A stretch of DNA of 64,000 bases from Odontocerum albicorne (lineage: Eukaryota > Arthropoda > Insecta > Trichoptera > Odontoceridae), in the NCBI GenBank assembly GCA_949825065.1, contig OX463846.1:5909366-5973365 (forward strand), written 5' to 3'. Made by a program: the position numbers and the translations under genes. The notes beneath the pieces were generated by a model. That model did no database searches and was not told the DNA's origin. It saw only the letters and a list, made by a program, of their open reading frames with translations. Shown in pieces: positions 43,835-54,835 of the stretch (its first letter is position 1; each line of letters opens with the position of its first letter).

Positions 43835-44810
43835 TTGTTTTACGAAATATAAAAGCATTTTTTCTCACACACACTATGTTTTGTTTACTTTTGTTCAGCA
43901 CCGGTACAAAGACTCTAAAACAGGTGAATGGCTGCCGTACAATACTTGTAGATTTCGGTTTACTTCTTGCGTTTTCGGTGAAAAGTAGCAGGGTGAGGAG
44001 ATTCCTCTTTAGCAGGTAGAAGTTTGTCGTAAATAAAACAAAGTAGACTTTCCAGAAATTGAGAATATATTTTGCTCATTTTTCGTTCCTTATGTGCAGC
44101 CCATCGCTCATCGTAAGCCCCTGTATTCGCTCGTGTATGCCGTCACGGCTTATTATATACTTGCTAGATACCATGTTTACCGCGCTCTCTCTGCATGCAT
44201 GGGCTGTTCGATTATTTATAGTGATTATTGCGAGGGTCATGCATAAGGAATATTTCATTACAATAGGTACAGATATCAACTCTACAATATTTACGCAGTA
44301 ATTACGCTAGTAAAATTATATATTTTAGGTGACGTGTACGTCCGATACAACTATTATATTAAAATTATTTACAAAAACCGTTTTGTTTTTCTGAAACAAC
44401 AATGTGTTAACTTTACTTTTCCTTTAACTTTAGCGAAAATTATAGAAAATGTTGCGTAAGGTTTCTTCTGACAACGTCATGGAAGTTTACAGGCACAAAA
44501 TATTATTCCCATTATCAGTTTAGAACAAACAGGAAATGTGGTAAATAGTACTTAGTGGAATGGCACTATTCCGCAGATAAACCCCAAAAGTTATGTAAGC
44601 TTAAAGCACGTGACCATTATGAGGATTAACCTGAGCTTTAAATATACACCGAGCTTTTCTACAAAAAGTGACCGAGAACGTTTACGAATTTATACTGCTC
44701 ATAATAAACTTTGAAATAAATAATATATTATATGGAATCAAATTAATTTGACTGATACTATATCAATCAGGAAAGTTTTCAACTGAGAGAAAATAATAGA
44801 AACGTTTTAT
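43835..44810. other. unassigned; GC-richer patch
   Basis: 44060-44280 is richer in GC and open on both strands ('cagcccatcgctcatcgtaa'), with no recognised domain. Could be an old exon or element. Confidence 0.3.
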
Positions 44811-44814
44811 TAAC

Positions 44815-44960
44815 ACTCTCGTGACTTAGTTGGTACGAACTCCCGATCCAAGGGTTATTGATTCGATTCTCGTGTGCACCCAATTTTTGTGTTTAGGGTT
44901 CTGGTTTTCCCTAATGTCCTCCTCCTGGTTGAACACCATTTTCCAAAAGAGTTTTTTTAT
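44815..44960 (+). mobile_element. tRNA-derived SINE
   Basis: 'ctcgtgacttagttggtacg' (A box) and 'ttattgattcgattctcgtg' (B box), then 'gttctggttttccctaatgt' body and a short 'ctggttgaacac' tail start. Confidence 0.65.
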
Positions 44961-45129
44961 GGCTGCTAAATCTTTTAAATATAATTGTTTGATTTCAATG
45001 CCACTATTTACTTCGACGATAATCTTACAGCTTTCATTATATTACTATCATCAATAATAATTAATTTATTCCAGATTTTCAGAAAATTTCAGCACAGACA
45101 TATTATATATAAAGTCCATAATATTATTT

Positions 45130-45345
45130 ATTTATTTTTATTTAACACTTTAACTACAAATACAATCTGGCGTGCTTATTGCGAGGCGGCAATTTCTTCC
45201 AACCAACCAGACAAAAGAAAATAAAGCAAGTTACGCGGTCGCATAAATCATTCATATGACTATCCATGCCCACGAAATCCATAAACACATACGTGAGCAC
45301 GAACCCCGCAAAGACGGACAATCACCCGAAAATTATTATTATTAT
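45130..45345 (-). mobile_element. LINE-A 3' UTR, 5'-truncated
   Basis: Minus-strand match to 16905-17112: 'tgattgtccgtctttgcggg', 'tatgtgtttatggatttcgt', 'tctggttggttggaagaaat', then AAATAAAAATAAATAAATA at the end. Non-coding part only. Confidence 0.78.
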
Positions 45346-45379
45346 TTTTTTTTTATCCACTTTGCACGGATTTCTCCTG

Positions 45380-45768
45380 TTACACAAAGAGAATCTGCTT
45401 CTAGCGTTAGCTTATTCGTTAGGAATAATATCAGCCAGGATTCTTCTCATACTGCTAGACGGTACCGAGAATATATCAACCGTGTCATTCAGTTGGTTCA
45501 ATATCTCTATACCACGCGTGACTGAGTGTTTAGCCATGATATTCGTCCTGTAAGTTGGTATGTAGAACAGAGGGTGATTCCTTGCACGGCTATATTTATT
45601 AGGTACATATAAACTTAGTGCTTCTAGAATCGCGGGACAGTTAAAGGAACCTTGGAAAACCTTTATTAGGAATATCGCAATGAATTCTTGCCTTCTTGTT
45701 TCGAGGCTTCTATAGTTACACACCGTGAGAAGTTCGGCATGGTGAGCATATTTTGAGTAATCGCCCTT
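45380..45768 (-). pseudogene. LINE-J RT C-terminus, copy 1
   Basis: The minus strand (45723-45412) encodes a C-terminus with 'GSFNCPAILEALSLYVPNKY', 'RARNHPLFYIPTYRTNIM' and 'TRGIEILNQLNDTVDIFS', matching the CR1/jockey tail 'CP.LL....V..R..R...L......RTN......R....N'. About eight substitutions and no indels separate it from 53831-54219 over 389 bp. 5'-truncated. Confidence 0.8.
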
Positions 45769-46160
45769 ATTTTGGGTAATTCATATAAAGTGAGATATCA
45801 TCAATCAAAAGGAAAGGAAGGGATGGTTTTGGGTTGTCCGGAAAGAAAAAGTCAAAGTCAAATGCAAAAGTTCCTCAAATGCTGGACGGTGGTTCAGAAT
45901 ATTTTCAACATTTCACAATCTCTTGTGTCGCAGAACGCTGGTCAAAGATCGTCTAGATTATTGGTTTGGTCCCCTCCAATGGTAATCAGCCTTTCAGAGC
46001 GAAGGCAATCTTGTTAGTATCGTATCAAACGGATTTTTTAAAATCCCATTTGACTCATACGATAGTTTACTGCATCATCACTATACATTGTATATACGTG
46101 AGAAATATATACCAAGTTCACGAACTATATTTATTGTATAATATCCTATATTTATTGTAT
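45769..46160. other. unassigned sequence
   Basis: No feature recognised. Confidence 0.3.
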
Positions 46161-46164
46161 AATA

Positions 46165-46625
46165 ACTGTCTTGTCACGCTCTGTTATCTCGCCAAAAAAA
46201 TCGATTCGATTATGGACTAGCGCTACGCTCAAACAAATATTGTTTAGTGGCCTTTCTAGTTCATCGCTCTCCTTTATTAATGTTAATTTTAACATTAGTT
46301 ATTAACTAGTTACAAACAAAATGTTAGACTTGCTCCGTCCTTGGCATGTTCTAAGAAGTCACTGAAAAATCTCTTAACTTCTAATCAGTAATAAATAACG
46401 TGTTTCATTCCAAATTGAATCTTTATCTCTACCATCCCTTCCTTTTCCTTTGATTAATGATATCTCAATTTTACTTTAATTGTGTATATGTTCTTTAACA
46501 TGAAAAATCATTAGAATATTTTTTGTCTACCACATAACTTTCTTTATTTACTTTTATCTGGTTGGCTGGAAGTCGGCTGTCAATAAGCCCGCCAGATTGT
46601 TTTAACAATTAAGTGTTAAATATAT
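46165..46625 (+). pseudogene. LINE-A C-terminus and 3' UTR, diverged
   Basis: Collinear with 16580-17112: 'ttatggactagcgctacgct', 'cttgctccgtccttggcatg', 'aacgtgtttcattccaaatt', then tail 'atctggttggctggaagtcg' and 'ataagcccgccagattgttt'. Frameshifted. Confidence 0.72.
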
Positions 46626-46629
46626 ATTT

Positions 46630-47150
46630 CCGATTCACTACCACACATCAAAGTTGGTACAAGAAAAGTGTTGTGGAAAATCATCTTAACTGATTTTGAT
46701 ACTGTCCAGATATAGTATACATGTTTAAGCGCCCCATTTACTTTGTTTCTTATCGCTACACGCTGTTTGACACCTCATTGATGGTATATGTTATATTATC
46801 TCTCTCATACTTGCCGTTTGATGCCTTAACAGCGTTATGAACCCGTGCGTTCTACATTTTGCGAACATTTTAATTTTATCAATCATTCTTTAATCGAAAA
46901 AAGCGGAGGTTTTTATGATTTGAATGCTAATGTTTCCAGAACCTTACAACTGGGAGCAAACATCAACATATAGAGCCAAATAGTGTAAAACCGTTGATGG
47001 TTATCAATGATCCAACAGAGAAAGATGCAGAAAAGCTGCTATTACTGGAGATTCTTGTCCTATGTGCAACAAGTTTGCCTATTACAAATTGGCTTACATA
47101 GTCATATCCGGTGGCACCAATGTCAAGTACCCTGATCACTCAATTTATAT
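46630..47150. other. mostly unassigned; short RTE-5-like piece
   Basis: 46725-46780 ('agcgccccatttactttgtt', 'tcttatcgctacacgctgtt') is shared with 12231-12270 ('agtgccccattgagtttgtt', 'tcttatcgctacacatcatt'). Unclassified. Confidence 0.3.
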
Positions 47151-47154
47151 TGTG

Positions 47155-47400
47155 CCTTCTATTGTACTCATCACGGATAGTACGCATTCATTCATTCAAT
47201 CTTACCATTATTGCATACTCATGCCTTCTACTCACATTTGCATTATATATTTGCTTTGTTTGTTTTTACATTCGTTTTACATTCCCAAACCTTATCTGAG
47301 TGCTCTTCTTTACCTTATTTAATACATCAGTCTTATGTTCACATTCATCACTTCATTCCATATCCTATCACATAATTCTACATCATGTATTCCTGTCAGT
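47155..47400 (-). pseudogene. RTE-5 remnant
   Basis: 'ccttatctgagtgctcttct' and 'ttaatacatcagtcttatgt' plus 'attccatatcctatcac' in the RTE-5 order. Degenerate. Confidence 0.42.
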
Positions 47401-47484
47401 TAAGTTATAATTATTTAATTCAATTTTAAAACACGATCTTAAAACTTTTTGCATGTTGGAAAATCACGTTAACCTTTGAGTTAA

Positions 47485-48111
47485 CCTTTCCTTCCCGGTG
47501 TTGGGTATCTTCTACACGTCGCTTCAAATAACCATCAATATCTCTATAAATATAATAAATACAAGGTTAAAATTTTAGGTATTCCTCCATAATATATTTA
47601 CGCATTGATTTAAAAAATAATATTAATAATAATCAGAATTTATCGACTACATCGTAAGTATTTTCTGAATATCGGAAACAAATTCGCATTTAAACGCTGT
47701 GAGTGCCTCGATCTTGGGTCTTGACGATAGGTGAAAAGTATGCGGGAAGCGCGACACTATATTCGCATCTCACTTTTGCATACGTCACTGAATAGCGAGG
47801 AGCTCAATTGTCTCAACCTCGCAAGTGTAAGCCACGCCCGATTTAGCCACCAACCCTGCCGCGCCGCAGTAGCTGTTGAGCAGGCAACGAGACTAGACCT
47901 ACGCCCGTTCCGTGAGCGGTGCCAGATGGTTTTTTAATGTTTTCAGCAAATAAATCTCAATTATTATAATTTTTAACTTCAATTATAATTAATTAAAGGG
48001 ATTATCTATGAATGTTCTTATTTTTCCGATTTAAAATCGCTAATTTTTGATCGCGTACTCACTACCCAACACCGGAACACGCGTTTCATTTTTATCACCG
48101 TAAGGGAAGGG
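47485..48111 (-). mobile_element. TTAA-flanked MITE, subfamily A, inverted
   Basis: TTAA at 47481-47484 and 48112-48115. Left end CCTTTCCTTCCCGGTGTTGG; right end reads inward CCCTTCCCTTACGGTGATAA. Opposite orientation to the copies at 39342 and 42132. The open frame at 47731-47937 lies in the GC-rich core and is not conserved in sister copies. 627 bp. Confidence 0.87.
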
Positions 48112-48169
48112 TTAAGGAAAAAATCATCCTATTACTGATTTATATTGTTTAACTTTGTCTTTTTGTATA

Positions 48170-48420
48170 AAAATCTCTTATAGGATGTCTTCATTGTAAC
48201 TTTCGAATCTGTGCGTTAGAGATTTTCCTTCGGAGAGAGGACTTTGAGGTCAATTTCATCGTTGTCAAATAAATTTATTGTTCCTTTTCGGTCCAATAGG
48301 GTGGGGCATTGCAACAGGACTTTTACCGTTGTTAGTCATGTGGCGTAGAATGGTCTGCTTCTAAGTATTAGACATATGGGTGGCTTATGCAGATTTAGGA
48401 AGCACTTACAAGCAACACTA
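48170..48420 (+). repeat. Q-family interspersed repeat
   Basis: Shares 'actttgaggtcaatttcatc', 'catgtggcgtagaatggtct' and 'gggtggcttatgcagattta' with 24950-25128 and 25708-25727. Unclassified, perhaps a LINE 3' region. Confidence 0.5.
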
Positions 48421-48734
48421 TTTGAGCGATCTTATCAAAGTGTATGATGGAATATGAATACTACACACATACACCATAAATCACTATAAATAAAGTCAAA
48501 TATGTGTCTTTCACATATCGGAATATTTAAAAAGACGTTGTAGTTCGTTGTACTTCGTTACTGACGTTGTAGTTCGTCTTCAATTGGTAATTTTTCTTCG
48601 GTTTTCTTTTCTAAATAAATGCAGTTGTTAGATAGTACCTTATCTTATGACCGCAGCCACTACCTATCTATCTTTACATTCAACTTTACGGTATATTTAC
48701 GTCGTTACATTTTTATAATTTAACACTAGTGTGT
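48421..48734. other. unassigned; small duplication
   Basis: 'gacgttgtagttcgt' occurs twice (about 48533 and 48562). Nothing else recognised. Confidence 0.35.
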
Positions 48735-48805
48735 ACGAGTCTCAAGTTAGAGCGCCCTTGAGGAGAGTTTGCTCTATAAACGGCGCTTTATAAATTGCCC
48801 TTTTA
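48735..48805 (+). repeat. family-2 fragment
   Basis: 'tctcaagttagagcgccctt', 'gaggagagtttgctctataa', 'acggcgctttata': the cleanest copy of the family-2 core. Confidence 0.5.
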
Positions 48806-49500
48806 TTGTTATTATTAGAAATTCAAAAGGATTTTTATATTTTCCAAACAGATTTCATAACTCGTGTTCCCAGACTACTGAGTTAAATAAAGTAGTTGTT
48901 GGTTTGATAACTATAATTTAAAAAGTTGATGACAATCTGGAAATTAATTAGGTAAATTGATATCTTCTAAATTAATTCAATGACACACTTTCTGATATTC
49001 TTGTCAATATTCAAATACATTCTTAAAAACACTCATCTTAAAATATTCATCGTTCTTAACTCCCACATCATTCCAATCCTTTATTCTTTTTTCTATGAGA
49101 TTTTTCTGTATTCAAATTTTTTGTTGATTTTTTTCTTAGTTTGTATTTTTATAAGATACCGAAATTTATCATAAAACAATAACTGGTTCATTGAAATAAA
49201 TTATTCTAAGCTTTTAAAATTTTCAGATGTATTTGCATGAAAGGGATGAATAATATTACATAATATGTTACATAAATAAATACACTACCTTTACGTTATT
49301 TGGATTATAAAAAAAAACAAATCAATATACATAAATATTAATTTGATTTCATACTGCCTCCGGGTTTTCTTAGCCTCACATAACCTTTTTTCCTGCGTTA
49401 TTGTATGGTAATAATAATCTTGATACCTTCCTAATCATCAGATGTAATATTTCAGGTTAAAATGATCCGATGATTAGAAGGTTGGATTTTCATATACTTA
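48806..49500. other. unassigned AT-rich sequence
   Basis: No feature recognised. The 64-codon frame at 48980-49174 is hydrophobic and low in complexity. Confidence 0.35.
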
Positions 49501-49504
49501 TATA

Positions 49505-49735
49505 TTTAATAGAACTTTCGTTATACACATATACAGTACAGCCTGGCAGGTTTATTGCCTCGTAGCTATCTTTTCAAACTAGGCAGACATTTGTGAAAGA
49601 CAGTTTAAGAAAGAAAAAAACAAACTTATATTCATTTTTTAAAAATTGGGTACGAACGGAAATCGAACGGAACAATCTCTGGGCTGAAAGATAGTTATTA
49701 TATCTACTGCACCACTGAGGTCATCATAATTGGTA
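49505..49735 (-). mobile_element. tRNA-derived SINE with tail
   Basis: Minus strand: 'gacctcagtggtgcagtaga' (A-box region), 'gttcgatttccgttcg' (B box), an AT-rich body, then 'gcctagtttgaaaagatagc' and 'aggcaataaacctgccaggc', the LINE-A-type tail. Head and tail in one orientation make this a near-complete copy, though diverged. Confidence 0.68.
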
Positions 49736-49844
49736 TATGTTTTTGTTGCTCGAAGATCTTTTTCATTTGATTTTAGACAATACAGCTAATAATTTATCTT
49801 TTATGAATTCTAAAACAAATCGCTATTGAGATGATAGTTTGAAT

Positions 49845-50135
49845 GAATAAATAAATAAATGGTTCATTGATAGCAAAATATTATGAAAATACTCGTACAT
49901 ATATCCTGAAAATACTCGTATATATCCTGAAAATACTCGTACTTATCCTGAAAATACTCATACATATCCTGAAAATACTCGTGTATATCTAGAAAGTAAA
50001 CATATATTTTAGAGAATGACATTTGAGAAAGGATCTATCAAAAGGTCTGCTATCCCTTCATAAACACCTCCCAATCGATATAAACCTCACTAAAATAATA
50101 GTGAGTTCGGCCGCGAGGACGCAAACATGCATGTG
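49845..50135 (-). mobile_element. N-family 3' end containing a tandem expansion
   Basis: Tail 'aaataaataaatggttcatt' and 'gatagcaaaatattatg', then about five units of 'cctgaaaatactcgtatat' (49893-49990, about 19-20 bp), then family sequence 'aaaggatctatcaaaaggtc'. The array sits where other copies have 'gtacaaaatat'. Confidence 0.65.
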
Positions 50136-50515
50136 TTTGTTACATTACAACGTTTTATATTTTTTATTTTTGATCTGAACGAGCAGTTTAAAAGTTGCCA
50201 AAACCAAAAAAAAAGTATTATAACCAAATCAATCAAATTCTGTAAGAGGGAAGATTGATAAACCTGTTTTATAGAAGTGTCTGCATAACGAGGTATATAA
50301 ATGTGGCAAAGCGTAATATGCGGACAGCATTAAATAAATTGGAGATATATTCTCTCTGTCTTCCACAAAATGAACGTAGCGTGAAAGTGATAATGTTTGC
50401 ATTGAAATTAAAAAATATATTTATTTATTTACATATATGATCGACAGTCTAATTTTCTTCCATAATTACTCAATTGAAAATTTTAATTAAACCCATTGAA
50501 AGATGAAACCTTCTT
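50136..50515. other. unassigned AT-rich sequence
   Basis: No feature recognised. Confidence 0.3.
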
Positions 50516-50698
50516 TTGAAATCGGGTGCATTGATTCGTGTAGATTTTCAATCTCATTATGAGCTCTGCAGGGTGGATCTGAATACACGTTTGACCTATT
50601 TATCTGTTTTATTAAAGGCTTGCAGGGAAGCTGATCCGAAGGCTTTGGTTGAAAATTGGGCCTATTTGAGCTTAACCGCGCGCCAACTGAGTTATTGA
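50516..50698 (+). CDS. short unidentified ORF
   Basis: Frame from a TTG includes 'ALIRVDFQSHYELCRVDLNT', then 'SVLLKACREADPKALVENWA' and a stop after 'TARQLSY'. Its codon use and charged/hydrophobic balance look more protein-like than the surrounding frames and it is higher in GC. No start ATG and no recognised family. It could be an exon fragment or a degenerate element. Confidence 0.18.
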   Translation: MKSGALIRVDFQSHYELCRVDLNTRLTYLSVLLKACREADPKALVENWAYLSLTARQLSY

Positions 50699-51334
50699 AA
50701 TAAGTTCAACGATTAATTAACACAGCGATTCTTTAAATATTTAACAAGTAAGTTGAAAGAAACGTTATTATTCAACTTTTATTGAGATCTCCCCACAGTT
50801 TTATTGTAATCTCATCAATGATTTTTTGAAGTTTTTTTCTATTTATCAATCTTGTATCCTTCCCTTTTCATCCTTCTATGCTCCTATCAACTGTCCTATC
50901 GACCTATTATGCTCCTATCAACTGATCACACTTCTTACTGCTTTTTTATGTCTTTAACCTGTCTAGAAAATATTTTTTCCTCTATTTCAACGTACCAAAA
51001 TGGCATTTCCGTGATGGCATAGCCTTTTTAATATTATTTTTAAAATGTATGTATATAAATAAAACCTTGATATCTTTCCTCTACTCTTAAAAATACTGCT
51101 GAGATAACTTTAAATCTACCTACACACATATGTACATACCATCAGGTCATCTCTCTATCGGGATAGGTAAAGAGAAGAGAGTGCCAGACATTTCTATCGC
51201 GATACACATCTTTCGCCCTAGTCTTCATTCCTATAGTTCCTATGATTTGTCGGACTTTTCCGTTAGCTTCTTTTACATGTCATTAACTCAATCCACCTGT
51301 ATATGTTTTGCTTCTCTTTAATTACACTTTCCAC
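50699..51334. other. unassigned sequence
   Basis: A direct repeat 'tatgctcctatcaactg' occurs at 50877 and 50908. Nothing else recognised. Confidence 0.35.
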
Positions 51335-51475
51335 TCAAATTTCTACTTAATATTTGAGTTATTAGTCTTTCTTCATTCAGTCGTTCTACATGATCAAACC
51401 ATTTCAGATGCTTGTCTTCATCCTACTCAATACCATATTTTATCTCTTTCCATAAACAAACAATATTTTTTTGGT
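51335..51475 (-). pseudogene. RTE-5 remnant
   Basis: 'ttcttcattcagtcgttcta' and 'catgatcaaaccatttcaga' follow the RTE-5 minus-strand pattern. Immediately left of the RTE-2 copy. Confidence 0.42.
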
Positions 51476-51496
51476 AAGTATATAAAAGTCTGATTT

Positions 51497-51980
51497 TCTT
51501 CTTCTTACTAGTGTCATGTCAGGTTCCCTCAAAGTTGAATATCACCTGAGAGTAGACATATTTGTCCCCGGCAGCCCGAAAAAGATCTCCAACGCCCCTT
51601 ATGCCATTCCAATCACGTATGTTATATTGTGTTATATTGCGGAGCCAGGAGATTTGTCTCCTGCCAGCACTTCTTCGGCCTTGTATTTTGCCTTGGATGA
51701 TCACGTGTAGTAATTTGTACTTTGCTCCTCTAAGTACATGACCCAAGTAGGACACCTTTCGGATTTTAATATTAGTCAGCAACCCTCTATCAACTTTGGC
51801 TCTTTGAAGAACCCTTGTGTTGCTGACCATGTCCATCCAGAGTATCCGTAGCACTCTTCGGTGCATCCACATTTCGAATGCTTCCAGCCGGTTCATACTA
51901 CTTACATGGAGGGTCCATGATTCAACTCCATGTAATAACGCTGACCCAAACGTAGCATTTGACTAACCGTAGTCAAAGTT
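51497..51980 (-). pseudogene. RTE-2 C-terminal copy, best preserved
   Basis: The minus strand (51896-51519) is open for 125 codons: 'MNRLEAFEMWMHRRVLRILW', 'TNIKIRKVSYLGHVLRGAKY', 'IIQGKIQGRRSAGRRQISWL', 'RGVGDLFRAAGDK'. This is the standard C-terminus of RTE-type endonuclease/RT proteins. It ends in a (GAA)n-type 3' tail. 5'-truncated, so no RT or endonuclease motifs. Confidence 0.85.
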
Positions 51981-51984
51981 TCAA

Positions 51985-53200
51985 AAATCTAATAAGCTTT
52001 CTTAATGGTATTTGGTACAACGATGTACAAAATAAATAAATAACAAATTGGATTCCGTTTCATGAAATTAGAGAATTCAGCATAAATCAGAAAATTTAAG
52101 TTCGGATCGTCTTTGTTTCCAAGATATCGTGTATATCCATATTTAAGACTAAATATCCAGCTTCTCACGATAGAAATGAGTTTTTAGTGGAAACGAAAAA
52201 TCGTTTTTCTCGGCTTGCGCATTCCTGATTTCCAAAATGTGGTTCGCACACAATTGTGGAGTTTATTATTTTACACAATTTTTTGTCGGGATATTTGTTT
52301 AGATTTATTCACAAAAAAAAACATGCGAATTGTTTTAAATAAAATTTAAATTGTTCGTCGTATTTATTTATTTACACAATCAATAGCATAAAGGTGTCTT
52401 TTACATATCACAGTAGAACTGAAAAATCAAAACGTAGCGAAGCAATATCTTAAATAAAACTTTTATACAAATTTTTATACCATACATAAATCTTTCAAGA
52501 TATGATGCTTAAATAAACCATATCAATGTACAATAAAAGTAATTATCTATTAAATACTATTAAAATTTACTTAAAAATTAAAAGTATTACTTGTCGTGGT
52601 CACAATATGGCATTTTCTTTCAACCAACCTAAAATATCACGATAAGCCTAATGTTAAAACTCAATCAAGGAACCTTACCACTTTTTGGTTTACGTCTATC
52701 AACTAACATAGGCTATAAAGGTGGTCAAACAAATTGAACAAAATCTTAACTGGGTTTATTTTTATTTCCGAAATATTTTGATGTGACAAAACTTTTTCAA
52801 CCTTTTGAAAGAAAATAAAGTGCCATTATATTGTAGTATAACTATTGCAGATCTTATTTTTTTGAAAAGGTGCTGACTAAAGAGTTTTTTTTTAAATTAA
52901 GTGTGTAAGTAAAACCAGCCCGGCGATATAGCTTACTAAAGAGGTTTACTAGTTTTATCAATGTTCGTGGTCGTCTGTTATATCATATATGGAACTTGGT
53001 GCACCAATTATCTCCACCCTGCCTGGTCGTAAGCCATGTTGAATGTAGCGCTTAAAAAACATCCTGTTAATTCTTTTCTTTGGTCCAGCCTACTTAGAGG
53101 AGACTTCTTCTTATTCGTTATATCTCAACATCTCTCTTGAATGTATTTTTTTGTCATCTATTTATTTTCTGTTTTTTTATCTTCTTGTTCTACGTGTTCA
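51985..53200. other. unassigned AT-rich sequence
   Basis: No supported gene. About 52360-52660 has LINE-tail-like elements ('tatttatttatttacacaat') without clear assignment. 53000-53060 is GC-richer without a motif. Confidence 0.35.
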
Positions 53201-53204
53201 AGGG

Positions 53205-53425
53205 TGTGGGCTGAAAAATATATGGTGTCTCCGTGGCTGGCTCGCCCTATATTGGTGGGGTGTATCTTGGTCGAGGGGATGTTATTAGATGAGCCTAGAC
53301 CTTTTGATAGCTTCTGTTTTTTAATGTATTATTTTTTTAATGTGTTCTTGAAATGTGTCTAAATGTATTATGTATAGTACATACTATGTTGCTATCAATA
53401 AACCTATATTTATTTATTAATTTAT
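53205..53425 (+). mobile_element. N-family 3' end, sense orientation
   Basis: Reads 'gtgtgggctgaaaaatatat', 'cgccctatattggtggggtg', 'gatgagcctagaccttttga', 'gttgctatcaataaacctat', then (ATTT)n. The tail marks the 3' end and sets the family's orientation. Confidence 0.7.
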
Positions 53426-53734
53426 TTATTTAACAGCATCAGAGATCACTAGTTTTTCAAGATTTTATTTGTTTTTTTCTGATTACATGACCAAAGTATT
53501 TTAAAATCCTTATTTAGTATTTTGTCGAAAGTCTATCAATAATTGCAAATATTGACATCATATAACGTGGACGTGCCTTGTGTTCTACGGGAAACATATC
53601 ATTTTTTGCCTCCAACACCAGATCTCTAAAGCATTTATTATGTGTTATATAACAAATATTTGTTGAAGACAACTATTAACCATACCATTGAAATATTTAT
53701 TTTTTTACCACAAAGTACCAATTTTTCTTGTTAT

Positions 53735-53820
53735 GCAATGAGGGTCTGCTCCAAGTTTGTTTATTCATAAGGAAGAATATCAGCTAGGAGTCTTTTATAC
53801 TTCTAAGCGGTATGCAAAAT
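53735..53820 (-). pseudogene. LINE-J 3' fragment, old copy
   Basis: 'aagaatatcagctaggagtc' and 'ttttatacttctaagcggta' are a diverged match to 53873-53915, separated from the young copy by (ATTT)n. Confidence 0.6.
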
Positions 53821-53830
53821 ATTTATTTAT

Positions 53831-54290
53831 TTACACAAAGAGGGTCTGCTTCTAGCGTTAGCTTATTCGTTAGGAATAATATCAGCCAGGATTCTTCTCA
53901 TACTGCTAGACGGTACCGAGAATATATCAACCGTGTCATTCAGTTGGTTCAATATCTCTATACCACGCGTGACTGAGTGTTTAGCCATGATATTCGTCCT
54001 GTAAGTTGGTATGTAGAACAGAGGGTGATTCCTTGCACGGCTATATTTATTGGGTACATATAAACTTAGTGCTTTTAGAATCGCGGGACAGTTAAATGAA
54101 CCTTGGAAAACCTTTATTAGGAATATCGCAATGGATTCTTGCCTTCTTGTTTCAAGGCTTCTATAGTTACACACCGTGAGAAGTTCGGCATGGTGAGCAT
54201 ATTTTGTGTAATCGCCCTTTGTTCTGTACCATAGATATCTGAGGATTTTTTTTTTTATTTGTTCTATATTGTTTTTAACTCAACGACTCA
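53831..54290 (-). pseudogene. LINE-J RT C-terminus, copy 2
   Basis: The minus strand (54174-53863) encodes the same 103-residue end as 45723-45412, with changes such as Glu to Ser and Glu to Lys. It extends further upstream (to about 54290) than copy 1. The left end is a (TTTA)n tail. 5'-truncated. Confidence 0.8.
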
Positions 54291-54294
54291 ACTT

Positions 54295-54830
54295 TAAATT
54301 AACGACACAACAGTGTCTTTATATACAAATGAACATGTGACAGGTTAAAAAGTACTTAAAATTATTGACAAATAATACAAAACTTTATCTTAAACTAACA
54401 TGAAGATAAAAAAAGCAGTAGTAATAATAAATTACAGTTATTGTTTAAAAATTATTTAATAATTATATGTATATTTAAGTTCAATATATGTTATGTATGT
54501 ATACCACAAAATATTACCAAACTTCACCAAGCAGACATGCAAAATTGTTGAAGACTTATTTTTTGTAGAGATAAAGAATTCAGATTTGTTTTTAGTGAAA
54601 TAACGCATACATAGAAAAAATATTGGATTTTTTGAGAATTTTGTGGGAATTTTATAGATAGATATTGAGACATAGAAAACACATGGCCTCATTAGTAGAA
54701 CGAGATGCAAGTTGCTTTGCAGAATTAAAACCTTCCTACATGTTGATGCAGGGTTACTCAGCTCTAGAGGCAAAGTATTGTCCTTAATGTTTTGTTTATA
54801 TTACGTTATTTATGTTAATAAAGGAGATCA
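54295..54830. other. unassigned AT-rich sequence
   Basis: The minus-strand frame at 54773-54456 lacks any recognisable motif. Confidence 0.3.
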
Positions 54831-54835
54831 CAAAG

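Noticed and set aside
44059..44301. gene in a GC-richer patch
   Set aside because: Both strands open, no domain, no splice signals or partner. Left as unassigned.
47731..47937. protein-coding gene
   Set aside because: Lies in the GC-rich core of a TTAA MITE; sister copies at 39342 and 42132 do not keep the frame.
53831..54219. segmental duplication with 45380-45768
   Set aside because: Similarity stops at the retroelement 3' tail and flanks differ, so two insertions fit better.
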